42,677 bases of DNA, from assembly GCA_945878725.1 (NCBI GenBank), contig CAMCTY010000014.1, positions 1-42,677 of the forward strand, read 5' to 3'. The notes beneath the pieces are model-generated. The model saw only the letters and a program-made list of their open reading frames with translations, searched no databases and was not told the origin of the DNA. Below, piece by piece: positions 1-8,630 of this stretch (position 1 is its first letter; each line of letters opens with the position of its first letter). A program made the position numbers and the translations under genes. This stretch comes from Bifidobacterium breve (GTDB lineage: Bacteria > Actinomycetota > Acidimicrobiia > Acidimicrobiales > Acidimicrobilacustridaceae).

Positions 1-9
1 GCCTGGATC

Positions 10-681
10 TCAGAAAGCTTGGTTGACTGCTTCGCGCAAACCGTCGGTTCCGGCGATGACGATGCGTTCAACAGTCGAACCAAGGAAGATCCCGTGTTCA
101 ACGATGCCCGGTGTGGCGGCAAGAGCAGCAGCCAACGCCGGAGGATCAGCGATGGTCCCGAAGTGAGCGTCCATCACGAGATTTCCGTTGTCGCTTCGGG
201 CAGCGCGGGTCTCGACTCGTTCGGCCCCAAGTGCACGAACCGCTGCGGCCACGACGGCCGGAGCGAAGTCGAGAACTTCGATCGGTGTGCCGAACGGGCC
301 GAGGGCGGGAACCATCTTTGATTCGTCGACGACGATGATGAAGCGCGGGGCCATCGCCGCAACGATTTTTTCGCGGGTGTGCGCCGCGCCGCCGCCTTTG
401 GTGAGATTGAACGCCGGGTCGACTTCGTCGGCACCGTCGATGGCGATGTCGAGTGCTCCGATCTCATCGGGAGTCACGACTCGTAGGCCAAGTGACGTGG
501 CGAGATCGTGGGTCTGCACTGAAGTTGCCGTGCACACGATGTTGGGCTTCCGGTCACCGAGTTCCACAATCGTCCAGTAGACGGTGGATCCGGTACCGAG
601 ACCGACACGCATGCCATCGGTGACGTATCCGGCCGCGTGGCGGCCTGCTTCTTCTTTGGCTCGGGTCTGGGCGTCGCTCAC
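10..681 (-). CDS. rpiA: Ribose-5-phosphate isomerase A
   Basis: Interconverts ribose 5-phosphate and ribulose 5-phosphate in the cytosolic non-oxidative pentose phosphate pathway. The 223-aa protein has the usual RpiA length and motifs: GLGTGST (residues 27-33, phosphate loop), DGADEVD (82-88) and KGGGAAHTREK (95-105). Glu104 matches the general base of the family. I chose GTG at 681 because it overlaps the stop of the upstream gene as GTGA and begins the conserved region directly. An in-frame extension to 798 adds 39 unconserved residues inside that gene. Translation is probably coupled to the GH1-like gene. Function is confident from motifs; the start is fairly sure. Confidence 0.95.
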   Translation of the reverse strand: MSDAQTRAKEEAGRHAAGYVTDGMRVGLGTGSTVYWTIVELGDRKPNIVCTATSVQTHDLATSLGLRVVTPDEIGALDIAIDGADEVDPAFNLTKGGGAAHTREKIVAAMAPRFIIVVDESKMVPALGPFGTPIEVLDFAPAVVAAAVRALGAERVETRAARSDNGNLVMDAHFGTIADPPALAAALAATPGIVEHGIFLGSTVERIVIAGTDGLREAVNQAF

Positions 682-1997
682 GATCCAAGCATTCCATTTT
701 TTGCGGTGATCGAGCGCAGAAGTTCGGCGCTGGGACGTTCGTTGCGCATGGCATCGATCATGCCGTTCGGAACGGCATTGCCGCATTCGGGGGTCCACCC
801 GTCAAGGACGCTCTCCCAGAACACGTCGGTTATGTCGACTCCGTCGTTCACCGCCCGGGTGAGCTCGACGGCGGTCTGCCCGAGCAGGTCGGTTCGCCAT
901 TCGTCGTCGGGCGTTGTCAATCCAGTGCCAAGCACGGCGAATCTCCGCTTGGGAAGTTCCTCGTCGAGGCGTCGGGCAACAAGGCCGAGACCTTCCGCCC
1001 AGGGGGACCGTCCATCGGGAGCGATCGACGCGTCGGTCGGGTAAGGGCCGAAGGTTCCATCGGCATAAACCGACGCCGCACCGCGGTAGGTGAATCCAAC
1101 GACGTCGTACGCGCCGGCGAGTCCGTCGAGTTCGATTTCGGCGTGACCGGGGATGGAGATGACGCCGTCGCGCAGGGCCCGCATCCAACTGCCGAACCGG
1201 ATTCGATCAAGGCGCTTGACGTGTTTGGCCGCCTCGTCGCGCTCGTTCGGCTCGCGAGACTGAACGCCGACAAAGAGCGGGGCCGTATCGATACAACACG
1301 CAACAAGAGGCTCACCGCTCTCGAGAAGGCGCCAGGCTTCAAATGATGCGCGATGCAAAGCGAGGAGGACGTCGGCGAACCGTTCGGGGTTTGTCATTGC
1401 CGGCGGTTTCGTGCCGACCAGGAATCCCTCGGCCGCAAGGGTGTATGGATCGAGAACGGGAATCCAGCCGGCGACGAGATGTCCGAATGTCTCGGCGACC
1501 CGATCGACATGACGCGGCCATGTTTTGCGGAGGGCGACATCGTCACGGAATCCGCGTTCGTCCTCCTCGAACCAGCCCGGGAGCGGGCCGTCGATCAACG
1601 TGGCCCAGACATCGATACCGGCGGTGCGGGCTGCCTCAAGGATCTGGGTGAAGTGATCAGTGGCGTCGCTGTCCCACCGTCCGGAATGGGGTTCGATACG
1701 GGCCCAATCGAGCGTCAGTCGGATCGAGGAGAGTCCGAGATCGGCGAGCAACGAAAGATCGGACCGGAAATCGAGTCCGAAACCGCTGCCCACCGACGAG
1801 ACCGGGAGGCGCCCGTCGGCTTCCCATGTCGACCAGTTGCAGCGGGGGGCGATTCCCTCGGCTCCGGAGGCCGTGGCCGCCGCGCCCCAGCGGATCGACG
1901 GCGGGGGACTGTCGTCAGAACTGCCGCCGGGGTCCGAGCCAGAACTGGCGTCAGGAGCGCTGCGCAGAGCGAGTTCGGAATCCAGATTATGGGTCAA
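678..1997 (-). CDS. Glycoside hydrolase family 1-like protein, catalytic residues lost
   Basis: The 439-aa protein has a GH1 beta-glucosidase layout: an entry segment with WSTWEADGRLP near residue 55, the strand SIRLTLDWARIEP (91-103), and a C-terminal GVDITDVFWESVLD segment near 386. GH1 enzymes use two glutamates, in NEP and in TENG. Here the first site reads LDP (182-184) and the second reads VLGTG (355-359), so both glutamates appear absent. Retaining glycosidase activity is therefore unlikely, and a binding or structural role is my inference. It is upstream of rpiA with a GTGA overlap and only 29 bp from the divergent VWA gene. The first ~50 residues are low-complexity, so the true start could be internal. 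Confidence 0.75.
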   Translation of the reverse strand: MTHNLDSELALRSAPDASSGSDPGGSSDDSPPPSIRWGAAATASGAEGIAPRCNWSTWEADGRLPVSSVGSGFGLDFRSDLSLLADLGLSSIRLTLDWARIEPHSGRWDSDATDHFTQILEAARTAGIDVWATLIDGPLPGWFEEDERGFRDDVALRKTWPRHVDRVAETFGHLVAGWIPVLDPYTLAAEGFLVGTKPPAMTNPERFADVLLALHRASFEAWRLLESGEPLVACCIDTAPLFVGVQSREPNERDEAAKHVKRLDRIRFGSWMRALRDGVISIPGHAEIELDGLAGAYDVVGFTYRGAASVYADGTFGPYPTDASIAPDGRSPWAEGLGLVARRLDEELPKRRFAVLGTGLTTPDDEWRTDLLGQTAVELTRAVNDGVDITDVFWESVLDGWTPECGNAVPNGMIDAMRNERPSAELLRSITAKNGMLGS

Positions 1998-2026
1998 CGG
2001 GACAACAATGCCGATACGGTTCCCAT

Positions 2027-4042
2027 ATGGCTAAGGGTAATCGTGTTCGTTACTCCCGATGGGATGGCAGTCAGGTCGGATTCGACATGGACGCCGGTGA
2101 CATCTTCGGCGACCTAACTGACGATCTGCTCTATCACGGCGATCTCAATGCGGCGCTGCGCAGGATGATGCAGACAGGGTTCGAGACTCCCGACGGCCAG
2201 CAGATGAAGGGCCTGCGCGACATGCTCGACGACCTTCGTCGTAAGCGGCGCGAGGCACTTGAGAACAACGATCTCGGCGGTGTTTATGACGATATTGCGC
2301 GTGAACTGCGCGACGTCGTTGAGACCGAGCGCGACGCGATCGAAGAACTTGCGCGCGAGGCACGCGAATCCGGTGATGCGCGTCGACAGGAACTCACCGA
2401 CGAAGTTGCTGCGGAACGAAACGTTGCCCTCGATCTGCTCTCCCCTGATCTCGCCGGCATGGTTCGCGATCTTCAGAACTACGACTTCACGTCGTCAGAA
2501 GCACGGGAACAGTTCGAAGCGCTTGTCGACAAGCTGCGCGAACAGCTCATGCAGCAATACGTCGACCAGATGTCCGGGGCCGTCGAGGGGATGACGCCCG
2601 AAGACATGTCACGGATGAAGGACATGTTCGCCGAGCTGAACGACATGTTGGCGGCCCGCCAGCGGGGCGAAGAGCCTGATTTCGACGGCTTCATGGAGCG
2701 CTTCGGCGATTTCTTCCCTGAAAACCCGCAGAATCTCGACGAGCTCCTTGAGGTGATGGCCCGCCGGATGGCTGCAGCGCAGGCGATGCTCAACTCGATG
2801 ACGCCCGAACAGCGGGCGCAATTGCAGTCGCTGTCGGACCAGTTGCTCGACGACATGGATCTGCGCTGGCAGGTGGATCAACTCGGGCAGAACCTGGCTC
2901 AGATGTTCCCCGACATGAACTGGGATCGCAGCTATGACTTCTCGGGTCAGGATCCGATGAACATGGCCGATGCCAACCAGTTGCTTCAGGAACTTGGTGA
3001 CATCGATCAGCTTGAAAACCTGCTCCGTGGAGCATCCTCGCCCGGCGCTCTGGCTGAGGTTGATCTCGACCGCGCTCGCGAACTGTTGGGTGACGACGCA
3101 GCCAAGAGCCTCGAACAGATGGCGAAGCTGGCCAAGCGGCTCGAAGAGTCCGGCCTAGTTGAGAACAAGGAAGGTCGCCTCGAACTGACCCCGCGCGGCA
3201 TCCGCCAGTTGGGCCAGAACGCGCTCGACGAGCTGTTCTCGAAGATGTCGCTCGACAAGGCCGGCCAGCACGAGATTCCTCGCATCGGAGTAGGTCATGA
3301 GCGCGATTACTCAACAAAACCTTATGAATTCGGCGATGCTTTCAATCTCGATATCGGCGCAACTGTGCGCAACGCGATCCAGCGATCGGGTAGTGGCACC
3401 CCTGTTCAGTTGACCCCAGAGGATTTCGAGGTCGAACGCACTGAGCACCTTGTTCGTTCAAGCACCGTGCTGATGATCGACTTGTCGCTGTCGATGCCGA
3501 TGCGAGACAACTTCCTCCCGGCCAAAAAAGTCACGATGGCGTTGCACTCGCTCATCACCTCGAAATATCCCCGCGATTACATGGGGATCGTCGGGTTCAG
3601 CGAGTCGGCCCGCGAGCTCAAGCCGGAGGAACTTCCCGAGGTCTCGTGGGACTTTGTCTACGGGACCAACATGCAACACGGGTTCCAGATCGCGCGGCGA
3701 CTGCTTTCTCGCCAGACCGGAACGAAGCAGATCATCATGATCACCGATGGTGAGCCGACTGCCCACATCACCCAATCAGGCGATGTGTACTTCAACTATC
3801 CGCCCGTGCGAGAAACGGTCGATGCCACATTGCGCGAGGTCAATCTGTGCACGCGCGACGGCATCAAGATCAATACGTTCATGCTTGATCCCACGCCACA
3901 TTTGCAGGAATTCATTGGGAAATTGGCCCAATTGAATGGTGGAAGGGTGTTCTTCACGACGCCGGAAAACCTCGGCGATTACGTCCTGGTCGACTTCATG
4001 GAGCAGAAGAAGCAGATGCTCCGGTCCCGCCGAGCCGGTTGA
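2027..4042 (+). CDS. VWA domain protein with MIDAS motif
   Basis: A 671-aa protein. About the first 450 residues are helical and charged, rich in Glu, Arg, Gln and Met, with no obvious membrane segment. The C-terminal ~200 residues form a von Willebrand A domain: the MIDAS DxSxS is DLSLS starting at Asp485, and the second metal-site segment is TDGEPTAH with Asp574. VWA proteins of this type often work with MoxR or chelatase-type AAA ATPases, but no such ATPase is in the window. ATG 2027 (MAKGNRVRYS) is preferred; an open frame back to 1826 runs antisense through the GH1-like gene. Exact role unknown. Confidence 0.85.
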   Translation: MAKGNRVRYSRWDGSQVGFDMDAGDIFGDLTDDLLYHGDLNAALRRMMQTGFETPDGQQMKGLRDMLDDLRRKRREALENNDLGGVYDDIARELRDVVETERDAIEELAREARESGDARRQELTDEVAAERNVALDLLSPDLAGMVRDLQNYDFTSSEAREQFEALVDKLREQLMQQYVDQMSGAVEGMTPEDMSRMKDMFAELNDMLAARQRGEEPDFDGFMERFGDFFPENPQNLDELLEVMARRMAAAQAMLNSMTPEQRAQLQSLSDQLLDDMDLRWQVDQLGQNLAQMFPDMNWDRSYDFSGQDPMNMADANQLLQELGDIDQLENLLRGASSPGALAEVDLDRARELLGDDAAKSLEQMAKLAKRLEESGLVENKEGRLELTPRGIRQLGQNALDELFSKMSLDKAGQHEIPRIGVGHERDYSTKPYEFGDAFNLDIGATVRNAIQRSGSGTPVQLTPEDFEVERTEHLVRSSTVLMIDLSLSMPMRDNFLPAKKVTMALHSLITSKYPRDYMGIVGFSESARELKPEELPEVSWDFVYGTNMQHGFQIARRLLSRQTGTKQIIMITDGEPTAHITQSGDVYFNYPPVRETVDATLREVNLCTRDGIKINTFMLDPTPHLQEFIGKLAQLNGGRVFFTTPENLGDYVLVDFMEQKKQMLRSRRAG

Positions 4043-4066
4043 TCGGGTGGGGTGCCGGGTGCCCGA

Positions 4067-4116
4067 CTTGACACCGACTCACTAGTTGGATCGGTCAAGT
4101 ATTTGGGGATTTCCCC
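4067..4116. promoter_or_regulatory. Inverted repeat and palindrome upstream of whiB2
   Basis: In the 248-nt leader before the whiB2-type gene, CTTGAC (4067-4072) pairs with GTCAAG (4094-4099). The perfect short palindrome GGGGATTTCCCC (4105-4116) follows. TTGACA at 4068 also resembles a -35 box. A very similar GGGGA/TCCCC element followed by GC occurs upstream of the collagen-like gene at 41533. A regulator site is plausible but not proven. The rest of 4043-4290 shows nothing else clear. Confidence 0.35.
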
Positions 4117-4290
4117 GCGACGGCAACTCTCCCTTGCTATTTGTCGCTGGAGCGGTAAAGATCACACCGTTGTAATTACATGCGTGGTACGCCACCTGTG
4201 AATGCAGCGGCGGGGAGACCGGTCGTGTGCGCGCAGGTCCGGGGGGGACCAACCCCCGTCCGGGAGGACCCAGATGCGGGAGAACCCAAA

Positions 4291-4620
4291 ATGACTGAAG
4301 CCGGAAAAAATCAAGCTCGAAGCCAGCGCCAGACCGAAGCTCTCATGAGTGACGGTGAAGACAAGTCGTGGCAGGACTTTGCCAACTGTCTTGGCGTCGA
4401 CCCCGATCTGTTCTTCCCCGAGCGTGGAGCATCCACACGCGAGGCGAAAGAGGTCTGCCGGGGCTGTGTGGTTCGGGATGACTGCCTCGAATACGCGCTC
4501 GCCAATGGCGAGAAGTTCGGTATCTGGGGTGGCATGAGCGAGCGCGAGCGTCGTCGTATTCGTCGTCAGCGTGCGCTGGCACGAGCGGCTGCCGCATCGG
4601 CAGAGACTGCAACTGCCTAA
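4291..4620 (+). CDS. whiB2: WhiB-family Fe-S transcription factor, WhiB2/WhmD type
   Basis: A 109-aa WhiB protein. Four cysteines (Cys33, Cys56, Cys59, Cys65) in the C-x22-C-x2-C-x5-C pattern would hold a [4Fe-4S] cluster. The GIWGG turn is at 77-81, followed by a basic DNA-binding tail (RERRRIRRQR). FFPERGAST, CLEYAL and GIWGG resemble the WhiB2/WhmD subgroup, which in mycobacteria and Streptomyces acts in septation and sporulation; subgroup assignment is by eye. ATG 4291 has GGGAG 8 nt upstream. ATG 4345, just before the conserved region, is an alternative without a clear ribosome site. Confidence 0.9.
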   Translation: MTEAGKNQARSQRQTEALMSDGEDKSWQDFANCLGVDPDLFFPERGASTREAKEVCRGCVVRDDCLEYALANGEKFGIWGGMSERERRRIRRQRALARAAAASAETATA

Positions 4621-4625
4621 CGCTT

Positions 4626-4644
4626 GTCCCCGGTCACCGGGGAC
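4626..4644. terminator. Hairpin between convergent genes
   Basis: GTCCCCGG (4626-4633) pairs perfectly with CCGGGGAC (4637-4644) over a 3-nt loop. It sits between the stop of whiB2 and the stop of the convergent formiminotransferase-like gene. It could end transcripts from both sides, although no T-run follows on either strand. Confidence 0.55.
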
Positions 4645-4656
4645 TACGAACGAGCC

Positions 4657-5517
4657 CTACGAACGAGTACTGCCGACATCGCCTTCGTTTCGACGGAGGC
4701 GATGTTCGCGTTCGGCGATACGGGCCTCGATCGTGTTGCCCGGGCTCACATCGAGCTCCTCCCAACGCGTGGCTGCAATGGCGTCGAGTGCCGACTGAGG
4801 GATCAGACCCACGAGTTCGGCCCGGGCAATGCGAGCACGGGCGGCAACGAAATCGTGGACCTCAGCTGGTCCGGTTTTTTCCGGAGCGATCAGGTTCATC
4901 GAGACCTGCACATCGGTGCCGACCTGTATGCCGAGGGCCCGAACGCTGGAGGAACGGATGGCCGCCGCGATAGAGCGGGCTTGTTCGAGATCGCCATCGG
5001 AGAGCCAGAGGTTGTAGGCGACGAGAACATCCCTCGCTCCAACGGCGATCGCTCCGGCCGTGGGATGCGGCTTCACCGGGCCGGTGTCGGGATCAAGCGA
5101 AGCGAAGGCGTTTCGCCGAATATCCGGAAGGGAGCGACCGACTTCAAGCGCTTCATCGGAACTGTTTGCCGGCCCGTAGGTGAAACACGGAACGTGTAAG
5201 TCGTGCGCGACCCATTGGGCGAATGATTCCCTGGCCGCGATCGCTTCTGTCATCGAAGATGCTGCGAGCGGAACGAAAGGGACCACATCGACAACGCCGA
5301 TTCGCGGGTGGGCACCGGAATGGTGACGGATGTCGAGCAGCTCAACCGCCGCCCGGGTGATCGCTCGGGGAGCGGTTTCGCCCACGACGGTGAGCACGCT
5401 GCGGTTGTGCTCGGCGCAGCTGTGCACGTCGAGCAGATCGGCGCCGGCTTGGTCGGCGATGGCGGAGATGACGTCGAGACGACGACCTTCGCTGATGTTG
5501 ATCACGCATTCGAGCAC
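4657..5517 (-). CDS. Glutamate formiminotransferase-like protein (FtcD N-terminal domain family)
   Basis: The N-terminus VLECVINISEGRR is the signature start of the formiminotransferase domain, which in the characterised family moves the formimino group of formiminoglutamate to tetrahydrofolate in histidine degradation. HHSGAHPR (65-72) matches the conserved histidine-rich active-site segment. At about 286 aa it contains the two formiminotransferase subdomains but no cyclodeaminase. I prefer GTG 5517, which has AGGA 8 nt upstream; ATG 5556 extends the frame by 13 residues but has no ribosome site. It lies downstream of the second whiB on the same strand. No other histidine-degradation genes are nearby, so the true substrate is uncertain. 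Confidence 0.85.
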   Translation of the reverse strand: MLECVINISEGRRLDVISAIADQAGADLLDVHSCAEHNRSVLTVVGETAPRAITRAAVELLDIRHHSGAHPRIGVVDVVPFVPLAASSMTEAIAARESFAQWVAHDLHVPCFTYGPANSSDEALEVGRSLPDIRRNAFASLDPDTGPVKPHPTAGAIAVGARDVLVAYNLWLSDGDLEQARSIAAAIRSSSVRALGIQVGTDVQVSMNLIAPEKTGPAEVHDFVAARARIARAELVGLIPQSALDAIAATRWEELDVSPGNTIEARIAEREHRLRRNEGDVGSTRS

Positions 5518-5640
5518 GGACGCGATCCTGCCCCACTTGCGCAGGGTTGCGCTCATGGGGCAGGAATCGGGTGCCGCCGAATCGGGCTCGGTCGACTCGG
5601 CTGGCGGGGAATTCAGTTAGGGGTAGTCACTCGGGGGTAA

Positions 5641-5898
5641 TCAGTGGGAGCTGGTTATCGCGCTTAGGGGGCGACGGCGGGCCGTGAGGAGTCGGCGGCG
5701 CTGACGCTCGGAGGCCCCGCCCCAGACGCCGTGCTCGATCCGATTGTCGAGGGCGTAGTTGAGGCATCGTTCGAGAACAGGGCAGCCGGCGCAAACCTTC
5801 TTGGCGACTTCGACGCCAACGCCGTCACTTGGGAAAAACGTGGAGGGGGGTTGATTGTGGCAATTGCCTGCTGACATCCATGTCGTGTCGGTTTCCAT
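5641..5898 (-). CDS. WhiB-family transcription factor (second copy)
   Basis: An 85-aa WhiB protein with the four cluster cysteines Cys13, Cys36, Cys39 and Cys45, the GVWGG turn (57-61) and a basic tail (SERQRRRLLTARRR). It differs clearly from the WhiB2-type gene 1 kb away, so it is a distinct paralogue; I cannot assign a numbered WhiB class. ATG 5898 (METDTTW) puts the cysteine region at the usual distance from the start. The frame stays open to 5949 (MGMALSELS), so a 102-aa form is possible. It is divergent from the 88-aa gene and ppk1 across about 210 bp. Confidence 0.88.
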   Translation of the reverse strand: METDTTWMSAGNCHNQPPSTFFPSDGVGVEVAKKVCAGCPVLERCLNYALDNRIEHGVWGGASERQRRRLLTARRRPLSAITSSH

Positions 5899-6041
5899 GG
5901 GCCTTACGGTACGAAACGGGGGTGAAAGCTCGGATAAGGCCATTCCCAAGGTTTCGCAAAGTCGGTCCAGATCGACCCCGAATCGGGTCCGTGGACGAGC
6001 TCCGGCCCTCCACCGCTAGGATTACGGCCCTGCGGAAGAAT

Positions 6042-6089
6042 TTCCGCATTCATCGCATTCCGCGTTCATCGCATTCCGCATTCATCGCA
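6042..6089. repeat. Three tandem 16-bp repeats in the ppk leader
   Basis: TTCCGCATTCATCGCA occurs three times head to tail at 6042-6057, 6058-6073 and 6074-6089. The middle copy has one change (A to G). The array lies in the non-coding leader between the divergent whiB and the 88-aa gene, 20 bp before that gene's start. Period, orientation and position suggest a regulator-binding array or a slippage product. The TTCATC core recalls Pho-type half-sites, but the 16-bp period does not fit the usual 11-bp spacing. Confidence 0.85.
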
Positions 6090-6109
6090 GGGGAAAGTGC
6101 AGTTCTGCC

Positions 6110-6376
6110 ATGGCAATCACCGAAACCGCAATTGAACAGCCGCCGCGTGGACGCGTCCGGGTCATCTACTTGGGTCCGGTTGCGCCTCATTGGGATGTCC
6201 AGGGCGAATCCGAGGTTCGCGGCCTCATCGACGAGTTCCGTGCGCGAGTGCTCGCCCGACTCCTCCTTCTTCCGCCGCACGATCCGCAGTTCCGGCGTAA
6301 CCGCGAGCGAGTGGCCCGCGACGCCGAGCGTGAGCTCCTCACGCTCGACTGGGATCTCGGCCTTCCCGAAGATTGA
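6110..6376 (+). CDS. Small protein of unknown function upstream of ppk1
   Basis: An 88-aa protein I do not recognise. It starts MAITETAIEQPPRGRVRVIYLGPVAP as a short beta-like stretch, then has a charged helical half (EVRGLIDEFRARVLARLLLL...RRNRERVARDAERELL). There is no signal peptide, membrane span or cysteine. Its stop overlaps a possible TTG start of ppk1 (TTGA at 6373), so the two are very likely cotranscribed. The ribosome site is unclear: AGGGGA at 6089 is 15 nt away. Codon use fits the neighbours, which supports a real gene. Confidence 0.65.
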   Translation: MAITETAIEQPPRGRVRVIYLGPVAPHWDVQGESEVRGLIDEFRARVLARLLLLPPHDPQFRRNRERVARDAERELLTLDWDLGLPED

Positions 6377-6447
6377 GGCCGTTCGCTTTCTTGCGGAGGA
6401 TCCTGTTTCCGGATCCGGGCGGGAACGCGGCCGGTACGCTCGCACCC

Positions 6448-8610
6448 ATGCCTGACGAAACCGAACCAATCGGCTCGATGGAACCGACCAGCTCGTTAGA
6501 AGTCGAGTCGTCCGTCGTGCTCGGGGTTTCCCAACCGGTGACGTCGCTAGCTGCATCCGAATTGCCCGGGTCACCGGAGCGTTTTCTGAATCGGGAACTC
6601 TCGTGGCTCGACTTCGACGCACGAGTTCTTGCGCTGGCAGCCGACACTGATGTTCCCCTTCTCGAGCGGGTCAAGTTCGTGGCGATCTTCTGTCAGAACC
6701 TTGATGAGTTCTTTCAGGTGCGCGTCGCTGGACTGAAAGATCAGGTCGCAGCGGGCGTAGGTAAGAGCACTGTCGATGGTCGGTCGCCGGCCAAACAAAT
6801 TGCTGATATTCGCGATCGCCTCACTGCGTTGGTGCGGGAGACCGAGCGCGTGTTTCTTGACGAGATCGTTCCCGCTCTGGTCGATCAGGACATCGTGTTC
6901 TCTGAATACGTTGATCTGGATGATGCCGATCGAGCTTTTCTTCATCAGTTTTTTGAGGACCGGATCTTTCCGGTACTCACACCCCTTTCGGTCGATCCAG
7001 GTCATCCCTTTCCGTACATCTCCGATCTTTCGCTGAACCTTGCGGTGCAGGTTCTTGATCCCGTCACTGGTGACGAGCGGTTCGCCCGCGTGAAGGTCCC
7101 GAATCTTCTTTCGCGATTTGTCACGCTGCCTGATGGCAAACGACTGGTTCCGCTTGAGCAGGTCATCGCGACACATCTCGGTGTTCTCTTCCCGGGCATG
7201 GAACCCGGAACCCATTACGCGTTCCGAGTAACCCGCAATGCCGACCTCACGCTTGAAGAGGAGGAGGCCGACGATCTCCTCGAAGCGGTCGAGATCGAAC
7301 TGCGTCGGCGTCGCTTCGGTCGCGCCGTGCGTCTTGAAGTCGATGCAGACATCTCCGATGAGATCCTTGATCTGTTGACCCGTGAACTCGATCTGGGCCC
7401 CGAGGATGTCTATCGCTGTGCTGGTCCACTCGATCTTGGTGGTCTCTGGGCCGTTCACGCTCTTGATCGACCGGAACTCAAGGACGCGCCGTGGGTGCCA
7501 ACAACGCAGGCGCGGCTCAACAGCTCGGAACCGGATCAACCGGTCGATTTCTTTGCCGTGATTCGCGAGCGGGATGTCCTGCTCCATCATCCCTACGAAT
7601 CGTTTTCGGGTTCGGTGGAAGAGTTCATCCAACAGGCGTCGAGTGATCCGAAGGTATTGGCGATCAAGCTCACGCTTTATCGGACTTCATCGGACACCTC
7701 AATCATCAAGTCGCTGGTTCGTGCGGCCGAGAGTGGCAAGCAGGTTGCGGCACTCGTCGAGCTCAAGGCCCGATTCGACGAGAAGAAAAACATCGGATGG
7801 GCACGCGAGCTCGAAAAAGCAGGCGTGCATGTGGTCTATGGGCTTATGGGCTTGAAGATCCACACCAAGACGACGTTGGTGGTTCGTGAGGAAGCCGATG
7901 GCATCCGTCGGTACTGCCACGTTGGCACGGGTAACTACAACCCGAAGACAGCGCGTCTTTATGAAGACCTCGGTCTGTTAACTGCTGATCCGAGCGTCGG
8001 TTCTGACCTCACCCAGTTGTTCAACCTGCTCACCGGTTTCGCACGGGATCCCCATTTCGAGAAACTGCTTGTTGCTCCGCGCTCGGTACGTCCGGGGATC
8101 GCTGCCATGATTGCCAACGAGGCGACCTACGGGGCCGAGGGCCACATCACGCTCAAGATGAACAGCCTCGTTGACCCGTCACTTATCGATTCGCTCTACG
8201 CGGCATCCGCAGCAGGAACGAAGGTCGACCTCGTGATCCGCGGAATCTGCTGCCTTCGACCCGGAGTGCCTGGCCTCTCGGAAAATATCCGCGTCCGGTC
8301 CATCATTGGTCGTTTCCTTGAGCATTCGCGGATCTACCACTTCGCGCATGGCTCAAACGGAAGTCCGATTTTCTACATCGGCTCGGCAGATCTCATGCCG
8401 CGAAATCTTGATCGTCGAGTCGAGGCTCTCGTTCCGATTGAGGATCCCGCGCTTCAGGCTCGACTCGAAGAGATCCTCAGCGTGAATCTTGCCGATAACG
8501 CGCTCGCATGGACGCTTCGCCCGGATTCAACATGGGCGCGTGTCCTGGGAGACCGAAGCATCGACACGCATCTGAGTCTCGAAGAACTCGCGCTCAAACG
8601 ACGCAACTGA
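6448..8610 (+). CDS. ppk1: Polyphosphate kinase 1
   Basis: Reversibly transfers the gamma-phosphate of ATP to inorganic polyphosphate. The 720-aa protein has the PPK1 order: N-terminal helical domain beginning FLNRELSWLDFDARV, head domain, and two phospholipase-D-like catalytic domains. VVYGLMGLKIHTKTTLV and CHVGTGNYNPKTARLYED carry the conserved histidines, the latter containing the region of the phospho-histidine. ATG 6448 is listed; an in-frame TTG at 6373 overlapping the previous stop adds 25 residues, and neither has a good ribosome site. It is followed by a Nudix gene, as ppk1 is followed by mutT1 in mycobacteria. Placement in the phosphate block supports a storage role. Confidence 0.95.
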   Translation: MPDETEPIGSMEPTSSLEVESSVVLGVSQPVTSLAASELPGSPERFLNRELSWLDFDARVLALAADTDVPLLERVKFVAIFCQNLDEFFQVRVAGLKDQVAAGVGKSTVDGRSPAKQIADIRDRLTALVRETERVFLDEIVPALVDQDIVFSEYVDLDDADRAFLHQFFEDRIFPVLTPLSVDPGHPFPYISDLSLNLAVQVLDPVTGDERFARVKVPNLLSRFVTLPDGKRLVPLEQVIATHLGVLFPGMEPGTHYAFRVTRNADLTLEEEEADDLLEAVEIELRRRRFGRAVRLEVDADISDEILDLLTRELDLGPEDVYRCAGPLDLGGLWAVHALDRPELKDAPWVPTTQARLNSSEPDQPVDFFAVIRERDVLLHHPYESFSGSVEEFIQQASSDPKVLAIKLTLYRTSSDTSIIKSLVRAAESGKQVAALVELKARFDEKKNIGWARELEKAGVHVVYGLMGLKIHTKTTLVVREEADGIRRYCHVGTGNYNPKTARLYEDLGLLTADPSVGSDLTQLFNLLTGFARDPHFEKLLVAPRSVRPGIAAMIANEATYGAEGHITLKMNSLVDPSLIDSLYAASAAGTKVDLVIRGICCLRPGVPGLSENIRVRSIIGRFLEHSRIYHFAHGSNGSPIFYIGSADLMPRNLDRRVEALVPIEDPALQARLEEILSVNLADNALAWTLRPDSTWARVLGDRSIDTHLSLEELALKRRN

Positions 8611-8630
8611 ACCGGCCCGACTCAATCCTC

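Noticed and set aside
1826..2026. Longer N-terminus for the VWA protein
   Set aside because: It lies antisense to the GH1-like coding region and has atypical Arg/Ser/Cys composition; ATG 2027 begins the normal protein.
6042..6089. CRISPR array
   Set aside because: Only three 16-bp units, no spacers, no cas genes.
6571..7632. 353-aa minus-strand frame opposite ppk1
   Set aside because: Shadow frame; composition is not protein-like and ppk1 is certain.
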